NCBI RefSeq assembly: GCF_030814215.1
Contig: NZ_JAUSUT010000001.1
Coordinates: 5,146,001-5,210,000 of the forward strand
Direction of reading: 5' to 3'
Source: Amycolatopsis thermophila
GTDB taxonomy: Bacteria > Actinomycetota > Actinomycetes > Mycobacteriales > Pseudonocardiaceae
DNA: 64,000 nucleotides
The position numbers and the translations under genes are program-made. The notes under the pieces are model-generated. The model searched no databases. It was not told the DNA's origin and worked only from the letters and a program-made list of their open reading frames with translations. Positions 50,580 through 59,160 of the stretch are shown here, piece by piece. The first letter of the stretch is position 1; every line of letters begins with the position of its first letter.

Positions 50580-50651
50580 GGTGCGGACGGTGACGCTGCG
50601 GGAGCTCGACGGCGACCGGCTCGTCCCGGCACTCGTACCGGTGTGACGCGG

Positions 50652-51308
50652 TCACCCCCGGCGGGCGAGGCGCTGGGACAGCCGCGGCAGGCTTTCGGTG
50701 GTGGTGAGCGCGAACTCGGTGCAGATGGCGACCAGTTCGTCGCGGCCGCAGTCGAGCCCGCCGTCCAGCCACACCAGCACCAGCTCGGCGAACCCGCCGG
50801 TGAGGACCAGCGACACCGCCTGCAGGAGGCGTTCCCGCTCGCCGGGCAGGTCGACCAGATCCCGGATCTGCCCGACCATCGCCTCGGCCACGGCCCGCAT
50901 CGCCGTGAACCGGCGGCGCATCAGCACCTCGCTGCCGTGCGCCTCGCTGAAGGTGACGCGGGCGCGGCGCGGGTCGTCGGTGAGGTCGGCGATCATCGTC
51001 GCGAGCGCGGCGTGGGTCTTCGCCGCCAGGTCGCCGGGTGCGGCGGCGACCGCGGCCAGCGTCCGGGTCAGGGCGGTTTCGACGATCTCGTCGTGCACAG
51101 CCGCCGCGAGGGCGTTCATGTCCTCGAAGCTCTCGTAGAAGAACCGGGGCCCGACGTGCGCCTCCTCGCACACCGCCCGCACCGTGGCCGCGGCCCAGCC
51201 CTGGGTGCCGATCACCTCGAGCGCGGCGTCCATCAGCCGCCGCCGTCGCTCGGCCCGCCGCTCACCCGCGGTGGCGCCCCGGTAGATCCCGCTCAGCGTG
51301 CGTGTCAC
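50652..51308 (-). CDS. TetR-family regulator
   Basis: This 218-residue TetR protein has a helix-turn-helix at about residues 20-65 (RRRRLMDAALEVIGTQGWAA; VGPRFFYESFEDMNALAAAV) and an all-helical effector domain with GGFAELVLVWLDGGLDCGRD. It diverges from the P450 gene with 103 bases between starts. The inverted repeat in that gap is the probable operator for both. It lies five bases from the frame end of the preceding SDR gene. Confidence 0.9.
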   Translation of the reverse strand: MTRTLSGIYRGATAGERRAERRRRLMDAALEVIGTQGWAAATVRAVCEEAHVGPRFFYESFEDMNALAAAVHDEIVETALTRTLAAVAAAPGDLAAKTHAALATMIADLTDDPRRARVTFSEAHGSEVLMRRRFTAMRAVAEAMVGQIRDLVDLPGERERLLQAVSLVLTGGFAELVLVWLDGGLDCGRDELVAICTEFALTTTESLPRLSQRLARRG

Positions 51309-51326
51309 CGGGCCAGTCTGTCACAC

Positions 51327-51370
51327 CAATCGGGAAACGATTGTTTACGGATAACTGCGTTTCCTGTTAT
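51327..51370. promoter_or_regulatory. TetR/P450 divergent promoter with inverted repeat
   Basis: CAATCG-GGAAA-CGATTG (51327-51343) is a perfect 6-5-6 inverted repeat. It overlaps -35 TTGTTT (51341-51346), with -10 TGTTAT at 51365-51370 after an 18-base spacer, reading to the P450 gene. The same site lies 19-35 bases upstream of the TetR start. Confidence 0.6.
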
Positions 51371-51411
51371 GGTCGGGCCATTCGCACCGTGGCGACGAGA
51401 GGCACGCGATC

Positions 51412-52827
51412 ATGGCTGTGGCGCTCGCGGACAGGCTGGGATCGGCCCTCGGCCGGCTCAGCACCAACGCACCCTCACCGACCCGCCCGCTCGCCCTGCC
51501 GCCACCCGGCTCGGGGCTCCGCCCGGTCCCCGGCGACTACGGGCTCCCGTTCATCGGGCACACCCTGGACCGGCTCACCAACCTGCTGGACGCCTCCCGC
51601 GGCCGCTACGAGCGGTACGGCCCGGTGGAGTGGGGTGGCATGCTCGGCACCAAGATCGTCGGCGTGTACGGTCCGGAGGCGACCGAGGAGGTCGTGGCCA
51701 ACCGCGACAAGGCGTTCGCCAACGGCGGTCTCTACGAATACCTGATCGGGCCGTTCTTCCACCGGGGCCTGCTCCTGCTCGACTTCGGCGAGCACCTGCA
51801 CCACCGGCGGATCATGGCCAAGGCGTTCACCCGGCCCCGCCTGGCCGGCTACCTGGCCGCGATGAACCCGCGGATCGGGCGCACCCTCGACGGCTGGCGG
51901 CCCCGGCCCGGGTTCCGGGTCTACGACGCGGCGAAGCAGATGACGCTGGACATCGCGACCGAGGTGTTCGTCGGCGAGGTTCCCGGCCCGGAGCAGGCGA
52001 GGATCGAGAAGGCGTTCGTCGACGCCGTCCAGGGCGGACAGGCTCTCGTGCGCGCACCCGTGCCCGGTGGCCTGTGGGCGCGCGGGCTGCGGGGCCGCCG
52101 GGTGCTGGAGGACTACTTCTTCTCGCGGCTGCCCGCGCGGCGGGACGGCGACGGTGACGACCTGTTCAGTGTGCTGTGCCGCGCGGAGAGCGAGGACGGG
52201 CACCGGTTCACCGACGAGGACATCGTCAACCACATGATCTTCGTGCTGATGGCCGCCCACGACACGAGCACCATCACGCTCGCCATGATGACCTACTACC
52301 TCGGCAGGCACCCGGAGTGGCAGGACCGCGCGCGCGGCGAGTCGCTCGCGCTGGGCCGGGACGAGGTCGGCCACGACGACCTGGATCGTCTGTCCACACT
52401 GGACCTGGTGTTCAAGGAGACGTTGCGCATCAACGCCCCGGTGGGGGCGCTGTTCCGGCAGGCGGTCAAGGACACCGACATCCTGGGCTACTACATTCCG
52501 CGGGGCACCAGGATCGCCGTGAGCACCTACGCCTCGCACCGGATCGCGAAGTGGTGGCGCGACCCGGACCGCTTCGACCCGGGACGGTTCGCCGAGGGCC
52601 GCCGCGAGGACCAGACGCACAAGTACGCGTGGGCCCCCTTCGGCGGCGGCGCGCACAAGTGCATCGGGCAGTTCTTCGGCGCGATGGAGGTGAAGGCCGT
52701 CATGCACCGCATGCTGCGGCGGTTCCGGTGGAGCGTCCCGGACGGCTACGAACCCCCGATGCGCTACGGCACGGGCCCCATGCCCGCCGACGGCCTGCCG
52801 ATCGACCTGCGCCCGCTGGCCGGATGA
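51412..52827 (+). CDS. Cytochrome P450
   Basis: This 471-residue P450 monooxygenase has the I-helix AAHDTST (proton delivery), K-helix KETLR (ExxR), and heme loop FGGGAHKCIG with Cys417 as the iron ligand. It is longer than the usual 400-residue soluble bacterial P450s and has a Pro-rich N-terminus like CYP51/CYP4-type or sterol/lipid P450s. It hydroxylates a hydrophobic substrate with electrons from a ferredoxin or ferredoxin reductase not encoded nearby. It is divergent from the TetR gene that probably regulates it. Confidence 0.93.
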   Translation: MAVALADRLGSALGRLSTNAPSPTRPLALPPPGSGLRPVPGDYGLPFIGHTLDRLTNLLDASRGRYERYGPVEWGGMLGTKIVGVYGPEATEEVVANRDKAFANGGLYEYLIGPFFHRGLLLLDFGEHLHHRRIMAKAFTRPRLAGYLAAMNPRIGRTLDGWRPRPGFRVYDAAKQMTLDIATEVFVGEVPGPEQARIEKAFVDAVQGGQALVRAPVPGGLWARGLRGRRVLEDYFFSRLPARRDGDGDDLFSVLCRAESEDGHRFTDEDIVNHMIFVLMAAHDTSTITLAMMTYYLGRHPEWQDRARGESLALGRDEVGHDDLDRLSTLDLVFKETLRINAPVGALFRQAVKDTDILGYYIPRGTRIAVSTYASHRIAKWWRDPDRFDPGRFAEGRREDQTHKYAWAPFGGGAHKCIGQFFGAMEVKAVMHRMLRRFRWSVPDGYEPPMRYGTGPMPADGLPIDLRPLAG

Positions 52828-52855
52828 CGGCATCGCGTGCGGCGCGGCTTATTCG

Positions 52856-53006
52856 CTAGGTGTACTTGGCCGCTCGGATGAGCTGCCGGGTGAGTGGGTC
52901 CAGAGCCGACAGTCGAGGCATGTTGTTGCGGGCCGGCACCCGCGATACTGTCCGGCACGCCCAGCTGCGCCCCCAGCCGGTCCGGGGCACGGCCAAGTAC
53001 ACCTAG
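52856..53006. mobile_element. MITE-like element with 17-bp terminal inverted repeats
   Basis: CTAGGTGTACTTGGCCG (52856-52872) is repeated as its exact complement at 52990-53006, enclosing 117 bases with no open frame of interest. Taken from GGTGTAC inward, each end is flanked by TA, the target duplication of IS630/mariner-type elements. It lies between two convergent genes, and the right arm contains the stop codon of the alpha/beta hydrolase gene. A transcription terminator is the main alternative, but the loop is very long for that. Confidence 0.5.
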
Positions 53007-53857
53007 GGCGGCCCCGCGGCGGTGAGCGCCTCGAGGACCTGCGGGCCCGCCAGCAGGGCCGGGTCGTTGTGGTCCGCGCCGGGCACCTCCACGGCCCGGC
53101 CCCGCGCCGCCGCGGCGACGGCCCGGCTCTGCTCCGGCGGCACGATCGTGTCGCCGGATCCGTAGACCACCGTGACCGGCGCGCGCACCTTGCCGACGAG
53201 GCCGGCGACGGGGAAGGTGTCCCGCAGCACCAGGCGCACCGGCAGGAACGGGTAGTGCCGCCGGGCGACCGCGGCGAGGTCGGTGAACGGTGAGCGCAGC
53301 ACGAGCGCCGCCGGCGGGTGTTCGACGGCCAGTCCGGTCACCACGGCCGCCCCGAGGCTCTCCCCGAAGTACACCATCGGCACCCGGCTCTCGGCGGCGA
53401 GGAAGCCGCGGGCGGCGCGCACGTCCAGCGCGAGCCCCGCTTCGGTCGGCGAACCGGGGTTGCCGCCGTAGCCCCGGTAGTCCAGGAGCAGGGTGGACAG
53501 GCCGGCCGCGCGCAGGGCCCGCGCGAGGGGAGCGCGCAGCGAGCGGTTCCCGGCATTGCCGGGCGCCACCAGCACGGCCGCGCGCGCCGCGTCGGCGGGG
53601 AAGTACCAGGCCGTGAGGTCCAGGCCGTCGGCCGTGCGCAGGGTGACGTCCCGCCCGCCCGGCAGGACCTGCGCCGCGGGGGGCACCGGACCGGCGTCGC
53701 GCAGGTAGATGAGCCTGCGCTGGAACGCGAACGCGCCGCCGAACACCACGGCCACGATGATGACGACCACCGCGGCGCCGATCAACACCCGCCTGCGCAC
53801 GTCCGCGACCTCACTCCCGGGCCGGCGGTCCGCCCACCCGCGCAGTGCGCCGGACAT
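53003..53857 (-). CDS. Membrane-anchored alpha/beta hydrolase (Bem46/ABHD-like)
   Basis: This 284-residue protein has one N-terminal membrane helix (around residues 24-46) followed by an alpha/beta-hydrolase domain. The oxyanion region VLVAPGNAGNRS, DYRGYGGNPG, the nucleophile elbow YFGESLGAA, an acid in GSGDTIVPPEQ and the final His in GADHND are all present. The ATG at 53857 is preferred to a longer frame. Its stop codon lies inside the right arm of the inverted-repeat element, so insertion may have trimmed the original C-terminus. Confidence 0.85.
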   Translation of the reverse strand: MSGALRGWADRRPGSEVADVRRRVLIGAAVVVIIVAVVFGGAFAFQRRLIYLRDAGPVPPAAQVLPGGRDVTLRTADGLDLTAWYFPADAARAAVLVAPGNAGNRSLRAPLARALRAAGLSTLLLDYRGYGGNPGSPTEAGLALDVRAARGFLAAESRVPMVYFGESLGAAVVTGLAVEHPPAALVLRSPFTDLAAVARRHYPFLPVRLVLRDTFPVAGLVGKVRAPVTVVYGSGDTIVPPEQSRAVAAAARGRAVEVPGADHNDPALLAGPQVLEALTAAGPP

Positions 53858-53931
53858 CGTGCCGCCGCGACACCCTACCGCGCTCGTGTCCGCGCATGGC
53901 CGCACCCCTTCACCGGGTCAAGGCCCCCAGG

Positions 53932-54699
53932 CTACCCCCGCACCCGCTCCAGGATCCGGTCCAGCGCGTGGCGCACCGCGTCGGGGACCCCGGCCTCGCG
54001 CAGGTCGGCGCGGAACTGTTCGTTCAGGCCGCCCGGTGTGGTGTGCTTCGACGTCATCACGTCCAGCGCGTCGGGCCGCTCGAGCAGCGACTCGCCCAGC
54101 CGGCCGAACACGTGCGTGACGAAGGCCGTCGCCGATTCGCGGTCCACGCCATGCCCGGTCAGCCAGTCCACAATGGTCGCCAGGTAGTCCAGGTGCGCGG
54201 AAAACGCCGCGGTGGCGCCGGTGAACGATTCCAGCGCGGACTCCGAGGCGGGGACGAGCACGCGGCCCACGCGGGTGAACAACGCCCGCGCCACCTCGCT
54301 CTCCGGGTACATCACCGTCAGGCTCTGGCGCCGCGCCGCCTGGGGGAGCGGGATCGACCGCACCACCTCACCGGCCGGCGCCGTCCACTCGCGCAACGAC
54401 GACAGCGGCACCCCGGCGATCGCGCTGATCACCACGTGCTCCGGCCGGAAGGACAGCTCCTGGGCGACCTCCCGCGCCACCGGCACCCGCACCGCCAGCA
54501 CGACCACGTCCGCCCGGTCGAGCACCTCCTGGTTGCTCGCGCACACCCGCACGTTCGGGAACCGCCCGGCCAGCGAGCGCCCGACCTCCCGGCCGCGTGG
54601 CGACAGGAACACCGCGGGCGGCTGCGCGACGCCCGCGCTGAGCCCCTCGACGACGGCGGCGCTGATCTCGCCCGCCCCCACGAACCCGTACGCGGTCAT
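53932..54699 (-). CDS. Pyrroline-5-carboxylate reductase (ProC) family protein
   Basis: This 255-residue protein of the P5CR family has an N-terminal GAGEISAAVVEGL dinucleotide fold (residues 8-20), VVLAVRVPVAREV, SAIAGVPLSSLR and a C-terminal TSKHTTPGGLNEQF matching the P5CR signature that ends in TPGG. It may be a paralogue of housekeeping ProC, as the N-terminal motif is GxGEIS instead of GxGxMA. The reaction would be NAD(P)H-dependent reduction of a cyclic imine. The gene stands alone. Confidence 0.85.
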   Translation of the reverse strand: MTAYGFVGAGEISAAVVEGLSAGVAQPPAVFLSPRGREVGRSLAGRFPNVRVCASNQEVLDRADVVVLAVRVPVAREVAQELSFRPEHVVISAIAGVPLSSLREWTAPAGEVVRSIPLPQAARRQSLTVMYPESEVARALFTRVGRVLVPASESALESFTGATAAFSAHLDYLATIVDWLTGHGVDRESATAFVTHVFGRLGESLLERPDALDVMTSKHTTPGGLNEQFRADLREAGVPDAVRHALDRILERVRG

Positions 54700-55013
54700 G
54701 GCCTTCCCCTCCGATCACGCGGCGCCGCCGGTTCCGCCGAGACGGACCACGCCACGGCCGCACCGGCCGGCACGACCAGGACGGGATCGGAGTGTAGTGG
54801 ACCGTGCCCTCCCCGACCGGCGATCGCGCCGTCCTGGCCGGGACGTGACCTGCACCAATCGGCCGATCTTCGGAGAGCGCTTTCCCGCTCGCGGCCGGTT
54901 TGACCGGATCAGGTGAACCCGCAGGCCCGGCGTGCCGTGGCCGGTGATCACGGCCGTGTGGTAACGCGCTATGCTCGCGACCCCCACCGACGAGAACTCA
55001 ACAAGGACACGAC
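54700..55013. other. Intergenic region with promoter of membrane protein
   Basis: This 314-base gap separates two divergent genes. TATGCT (54970-54975) is a likely -10 for the rightward gene, with AAGGA a few bases before the ATG 55014. No convincing -35, operator or RNA structure was seen in the remainder. Confidence 0.4.
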
Positions 55014-56222
55014 ATGGAAACCGAGAGCGATCAGCAGGCGGCCTCGACGGACGTCCTCAGCAGCGCGGCCCATGCCGCCCGCTTGGTCTTGTTGAAAACC
55101 ATGGAGGAGAAGGTCCGCTACGCCTGTGAGGCGCTGGTCCAGCCGTCGACATCGGACGTCCTGGCGTTCCTCATGACCTACGGCGTGGTCACCAACCCCA
55201 AACGCGAGCGTTCCGCCGTGGCCGCGCAGGTCGACAAGTGGCGCAAGGAGCGGGGCCTGGGTGACACCGGTGACCTGCCGCGCCTGTCGGTGGAGATGCT
55301 GACCGAACTGGACGAACGCCGCGCCGCGGAGAAGCAGGGCGCCGCGCCGGCCGAGTCGCCCGACGCCGGGGACGCCGCCACCGAGCCCGCCCCGGTGGCC
55401 GAGGCGAAGACGACGCCGATCGTCGTGGTCGCCGAGGACACCGACGAGGAGAAGCCGGCCACCGACGACAAACCCGCCCCGGTGGCCGAGGCCCCGGCGC
55501 CGGCGAAGCGCAAGTCTCCGGAGGGGTCGCGCGGCTTCTACCTGGTGGCGTTCATGTCGCTGCTGGTCTCGGTGGACACGTCGTGGCGGTTCTTCGGTGA
55601 CAAGCTGGGCATCACCAACGTCTACGAGCGGGCCGCGATGTTCGCCGTGGTCGAGGTGGCCCTGATCGCGTGTGGTTTCGCCATGCGCGCCGGCATCCGC
55701 AGCGCGAACGGCAAGCCCGGCCCCGCCCGGCTGATCCTGTGGGCGCTGTGCGCGGCGTCCGGCTACATGGCCTTCGACCTCGCCGGACCGGTGTCCGGCC
55801 TGGCGCGGGTCACGCTGGGGCCGGTGCTCGGTGTGGTCATGCTGCACCTGGCGCTGGGGATCGAGCTGCGGCACTCGCGCACGCAGATCAGCACGTGGGC
55901 GCGGGTCAGCCGGGAGCTGAAGGAACGGTTCCTGTCCCGGCTCGGCCTGGGCGACGACGAGCGGGACGCGCTGGCCCGCACCCGTGACCGCGCCGCCCGG
56001 CGCGCCGCGCACCTGGCGCGCGCCTCGTGGTTCACCCCGTTCCGCAAGACGCGCCTCGACCGGGCCCTCCGCTCGGCGAACGTGGCGCACGACAACCGGA
56101 TGCGCAGCCGGCTGATGGCGGAGCTGGCGGCCGTGCAGCACGCGGACGAACTCCGCAGGCTCGACCTGGCCTCGCCGTGGTCGGACTCGCTGACCAACAG
56201 CCTGAAGTTCCTCAAGCGCTGA
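55014..56222 (+). CDS. Unrecognised polytopic membrane protein
   Basis: This 402-residue protein falls into three parts. Residues 1-95 are helical and soluble, with an MTYGVVTNPKRERSAVAAQV stretch resembling a small DNA-binding or plasmid-protein helix set. Residues 96-170 are an acidic Ala/Pro/Glu-rich linker. Residues about 172-285 hold four membrane helices (GFYLVAFMSLLVSVDTSWRF; AAMFAVVEVALIACGFAMRA; ARLILWALCAASGYMAFDLA; TLGPVLGVVMLHLALGIELR). A basic cytoplasmic tail follows. The layout recalls DUF2637/Spd-type proteins of actinobacterial conjugative elements, but I cannot name it. It ends before a strong terminator. Confidence 0.7.
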   Translation: METESDQQAASTDVLSSAAHAARLVLLKTMEEKVRYACEALVQPSTSDVLAFLMTYGVVTNPKRERSAVAAQVDKWRKERGLGDTGDLPRLSVEMLTELDERRAAEKQGAAPAESPDAGDAATEPAPVAEAKTTPIVVVAEDTDEEKPATDDKPAPVAEAPAPAKRKSPEGSRGFYLVAFMSLLVSVDTSWRFFGDKLGITNVYERAAMFAVVEVALIACGFAMRAGIRSANGKPGPARLILWALCAASGYMAFDLAGPVSGLARVTLGPVLGVVMLHLALGIELRHSRTQISTWARVSRELKERFLSRLGLGDDERDALARTRDRAARRAAHLARASWFTPFRKTRLDRALRSANVAHDNRMRSRLMAELAAVQHADELRRLDLASPWSDSLTNSLKFLKR

Positions 56223-56235
56223 CCCAGGGGTTCCG

Positions 56236-56270
56236 GAAGAGGGCGGTCGCCACGTGCGGCCGCCCTCTTC
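56236..56270 (+). terminator. Hairpin terminator
   Basis: GAAGAGGGCGG (56236-56246) pairs perfectly with CCGCCCTCTTC (56260-56270) around a 13-base loop and is followed by a T-rich TCTTG. It lies 14 bases after the membrane-protein stop. Confidence 0.8.
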
Positions 56271-56393
56271 TCTTGAAATGGACTACACCACCCTCCAACC
56301 ACGGCCGTACCGGGGCGGATCACCTGGGAGGTGTTCGGCGCGCTGCCGCCCGTCAATCCGCGCTCGCTGGCACCGCCCTTGTCGTACCGGGGC

Positions 56394-56906
56394 TCAGCCG
56401 CGGGCGTGGGTGCGGGCCAGCGCGCGGTAGTTCGCGGCGTTGGCGCGGGTGGCGGCCTGCTCGTCCGGGGTGAGGGGCCGGCGGACCTTGGCGGGCAGGC
56501 CCGCGACGAGGGAGCCGGGCGGGATTTCGGTGCCTTCGAGCACGACCGCGCCGGCGGCGACGAGGCTGCCCGCGCCGATCTTCGCCCCGTTGAGGACGAC
56601 CGCGCCCATCCCGATCAGGCAGTCGTCCTCGACGGTGCACCCGTGCAGCACCGCGCGGTGGCCGACGCTGACACCCGCGCCGATGGTGGCGGGGAAGCCG
56701 GGGTCGGCGTGGACGATCGTGCCGTCCTGGATGTTGGTGCCCTCCCCGACGGTGATGGTGTCCATGTCGCCGCGCAGCACGGCGGTGTACCAGACGCTGG
56801 CGCCGGCGCCGACGGTGACCGCGCCGGCGACCACCGCCCCCGGGGCGATCCAGGCGGCGGGATCGACGACGGGCTGCTTGCCGTCGACGGTGATGTGGTC
56901 GGTCAT
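56394..56906 (-). CDS. Gamma-carbonic-anhydrase-like hexapeptide protein
   Basis: This 170-residue left-handed beta-helix protein is of the gamma-carbonic-anhydrase/PaaY family: hexapeptide repeats such as VVAGAVTVGAGASVWYTAVL, zinc ligands in IVHADPG and SVGHRAVLHG, and LIGMGAVVLNGAKIGAGSLV. Whether it hydrates CO2 or acts as a thioesterase (PaaY) is open. The ATG at 56906 begins the first hexapeptide region. The 123 bases to its left, up to the terminator, hold nothing recognisable. Confidence 0.9.
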   Translation of the reverse strand: MTDHITVDGKQPVVDPAAWIAPGAVVAGAVTVGAGASVWYTAVLRGDMDTITVGEGTNIQDGTIVHADPGFPATIGAGVSVGHRAVLHGCTVEDDCLIGMGAVVLNGAKIGAGSLVAAGAVVLEGTEIPPGSLVAGLPAKVRRPLTPDEQAATRANAANYRALARTHARG

Positions 56907-57206
56907 GGTGTCCTTTCGGCAGTCCGGTCTACCACCGTGGAGCCGAGGGTACCGATGGACGAGCCGAACGCCGACACGATCGCGACCGTGGAGCACGGCA
57001 GCCGCGCGGCCGGTACCGGTGAGCCCAGTGCCGCGGTCGCCTCCGCCGCACGCCGCCCCGGTTCGTCATCCGCCCGGACGCGGTAGCGGTGGTTCGCTGG
57101 ACAATTTGCCCAGCGAATGCGGCGAAAGGCTCGTCAGATCGCACAAAATGATCAGCCGTGGTGGCGACACTTGCACAGCCCGGGCTCCGTTACGCACTCT
57201 TCCGCC
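56907..57206. other. Divergent intergenic region
   Basis: This gap of 300 bases lies between the gamma-carbonic-anhydrase-like gene and the second E1 operon. The right part (57100-57150) is less GC-rich than its surroundings and probably holds the E1 promoter, but no clear -35/-10 pair or repeat could be fixed. Frames across it show no coding character. Confidence 0.35.
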
Positions 57207-58178
57207 ATGCACCACGCTGATCTCCGCGAACTGCACCGGCTGATGCTGGTGGCGCGCCGGCTCGACGAAGAGGCCATCGCGCTGCAGCGGCAGGGCGTCC
57301 TCCCCGCCTACGCGCCGGCCAAGGGGCAGGAGGCCGCCCAGGTCGGCAGCGCCGCCGCGCTCGACCTGGCTCGCGACTTCGCCTTCCCCGGCTACCGCGA
57401 CCTCGGTGCCGCCGTCGCGATGGGCGTCGACCTCGTCGCCTACCTCGCCACCCACCTCAACATCTGGCACGGCGGGCTGTACGACCCGCGGGCCTCCCGC
57501 CTCGCGCCGTTCAACGCGGTCGTCGGCGGGCCCGTCACCCACGCCGTCGGCTGGGCGATGGGCGCGACACTCGACGACACCGGCGGCGCCGCGATCACCT
57601 ACTTCGGCGACGGGGCCAGCTCGCAGGGCGACGTCCACGAGGCCATGAACTTCGCCGGCGTCTACCGGCTGCCGGTGGTGTTCTTCTGCCAGAACAACGG
57701 ATGGGCGATCTCGGTGCCCACCGGCCGCCAGGTGGCCGGCGGCTCGGTCGCCGCCCGCGCCGCCGGGTACGGCATCGAGGGCGTCCGCGTCGACGGCAAC
57801 GACGTGACCGCGGTGTTCGAGGCGACCCGCACCGCACTGGACCGGGCGCGCGAGGGCGGCGGCCCGACCGTGATCGAGGCGATGACCTTCCGCATGGGCC
57901 CGCACTCCACATCGGACGATCCCGGTCGTTACCGCACCCTGGAGGAGGAACAGTCCTGGCGCGACCGCGATCCGCTGGTGCGCGCGGCCGCCCGGCTCAC
58001 CGCCGGCGAGGTCGCCGCGGCCGAGGACCACGCCACCGAGGTCGTGCGCGAGGTCCGCGAGGGGTTGCTCGCGCTCGAGGCACCGCCCGCCGAGGAGCTG
58101 TTCTCGTTCGTCTACCGCGAGCCCACCAAGGCCCTGCTGGAGCAGCAGCGGACGTGGAAGGAGTCCCTCGATGCCTGA
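57207..58178 (+). CDS. 2-oxoacid dehydrogenase E1 alpha subunit (second copy)
   Basis: This 323-residue thiamine-diphosphate subunit has PAYAPAKGQEAAQVGSAAAL, the ThDP motif FGDGASSQGDVHEAMNFA through QNNGWAIS, and PTVIEAMTFRMGPHSTSDDP, the ending typical of pyruvate/branched-chain E1 alpha. It decarboxylates a 2-oxoacid with the beta subunit. The ATG at 57207 fits the family start; no strong Shine-Dalgarno is present, so the transcript may be leaderless. Its stop lies eight bases into the E1 beta gene. Confidence 0.92.
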   Translation: MHHADLRELHRLMLVARRLDEEAIALQRQGVLPAYAPAKGQEAAQVGSAAALDLARDFAFPGYRDLGAAVAMGVDLVAYLATHLNIWHGGLYDPRASRLAPFNAVVGGPVTHAVGWAMGATLDDTGGAAITYFGDGASSQGDVHEAMNFAGVYRLPVVFFCQNNGWAISVPTGRQVAGGSVAARAAGYGIEGVRVDGNDVTAVFEATRTALDRAREGGGPTVIEAMTFRMGPHSTSDDPGRYRTLEEEQSWRDRDPLVRAAARLTAGEVAAAEDHATEVVREVREGLLALEAPPAEELFSFVYREPTKALLEQQRTWKESLDA

Positions 58179-59160
58179 GCTGTCCCTGCAGCAGGCGCTC
58201 AACCTCGCGCTGCGGCACGCCTGCGAGGACGACGACCGGGTGCTGGTGTTCGGGCAGGACGTCGGCACGCTCGGCGGGGTGTTCCGGGTGACCGACGGCC
58301 TGCGCGACAAGTTCGGCGAGCACCGGGTGTTCGACACGCCGCTGGCCGAGTCGGCGATCATGGGCATGGCGGTCGGCCTCGCGATGCACGGCTTCCGGCC
58401 GGTGCCGGAGATCCAGTTCGACGGCTTCAGCTACCCGGCGATCGACCAGATCGTCAACCAGGTCGCGCGCATGCACTACCGCAGCCGCGGTGTGCTGACC
58501 ATGCCGATCACGTTGCGGCTGCCCAGTTTCGGCGGCATCCGCGCGCCGGAGCACCACGGTGAAAGCCTGGAGGCGCTGTTCGCGCACGTGCCCGGCCTCA
58601 AGGTCGTCTCCCCGTCCTCGCCCCGCGAGGGCTACCACCTGCTGCGGCAGGCGATCGCCGACCCCGACCCGGTGGTCTTCCTGGAACCGAAGTCGCGGTA
58701 CTGGCACCGGGAATCGTTCGACCCGACCGGGGACGCCGAGCTGATGCCGCCGGGCACCAGCCGGGTCGTGCGGGACGGACGGCACGCCACGCTCGTCGCG
58801 TGGGGCGCGATGGTCGCCCGCTGCCTGCAGGTCGCGGACCTCGCCGCGGAGGACGGGGTCGACCTGGAGGTCGTGGACCTGCGCTGGCTCAAGCCGATCG
58901 ACGCCGACGGCCTGGCCGCGTCCGTCGCCCGGACCCGCCGCGCGGTGGTCGTGCACGAGGCGCCGCTGACCGCCGGGCTCGGCGCCGAAGTGTCCACGCT
59001 GATCACCGAACGCTGCTTCGACGACCTGCGCGCGCCGGTGCAGCGGGTCACCGGCTTCGACGTGCCCTACCCGTCCGGCGCGCTGGAGGACGAGTACCTG
59101 CCCAGCGCCGACCGCATCCTGACCGCTGTCCAGACCACTTTGGAGTATCGCCGTGGCTGA
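58171..59160 (+). CDS. 2-oxoacid dehydrogenase E1 beta subunit (second copy)
   Basis: This 329-residue E1 beta has LRHACEDDDRVLVFGQDVGT, PLAESAIMGMAVGLAMHG, EIQFDGFSYPAIDQIVNQ, FGGIRAPEHHGESLEALF and VDLRWLKPIDADGL, matching branched-chain/pyruvate E1 beta. It overlaps E1 alpha and the lipoyl gene by eight bases each, so the three are translationally coupled. It is not a close duplicate of the copy at 33.4 kb. Confidence 0.92.
   Translation: MPELSLQQALNLALRHACEDDDRVLVFGQDVGTLGGVFRVTDGLRDKFGEHRVFDTPLAESAIMGMAVGLAMHGFRPVPEIQFDGFSYPAIDQIVNQVARMHYRSRGVLTMPITLRLPSFGGIRAPEHHGESLEALFAHVPGLKVVSPSSPREGYHLLRQAIADPDPVVFLEPKSRYWHRESFDPTGDAELMPPGTSRVVRDGRHATLVAWGAMVARCLQVADLAAEDGVDLEVVDLRWLKPIDADGLAASVARTRRAVVVHEAPLTAGLGAEVSTLITERCFDDLRAPVQRVTGFDVPYPSGALEDEYLPSADRILTAVQTTLEYRRG

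Noticed and set aside
23329..52827. A secondary-metabolite biosynthetic cluster
   Set aside because: No polyketide synthase, NRPS, terpene cyclase or carrier protein is present; importers, CoA-activating enzymes and dehydrogenases indicate catabolism.
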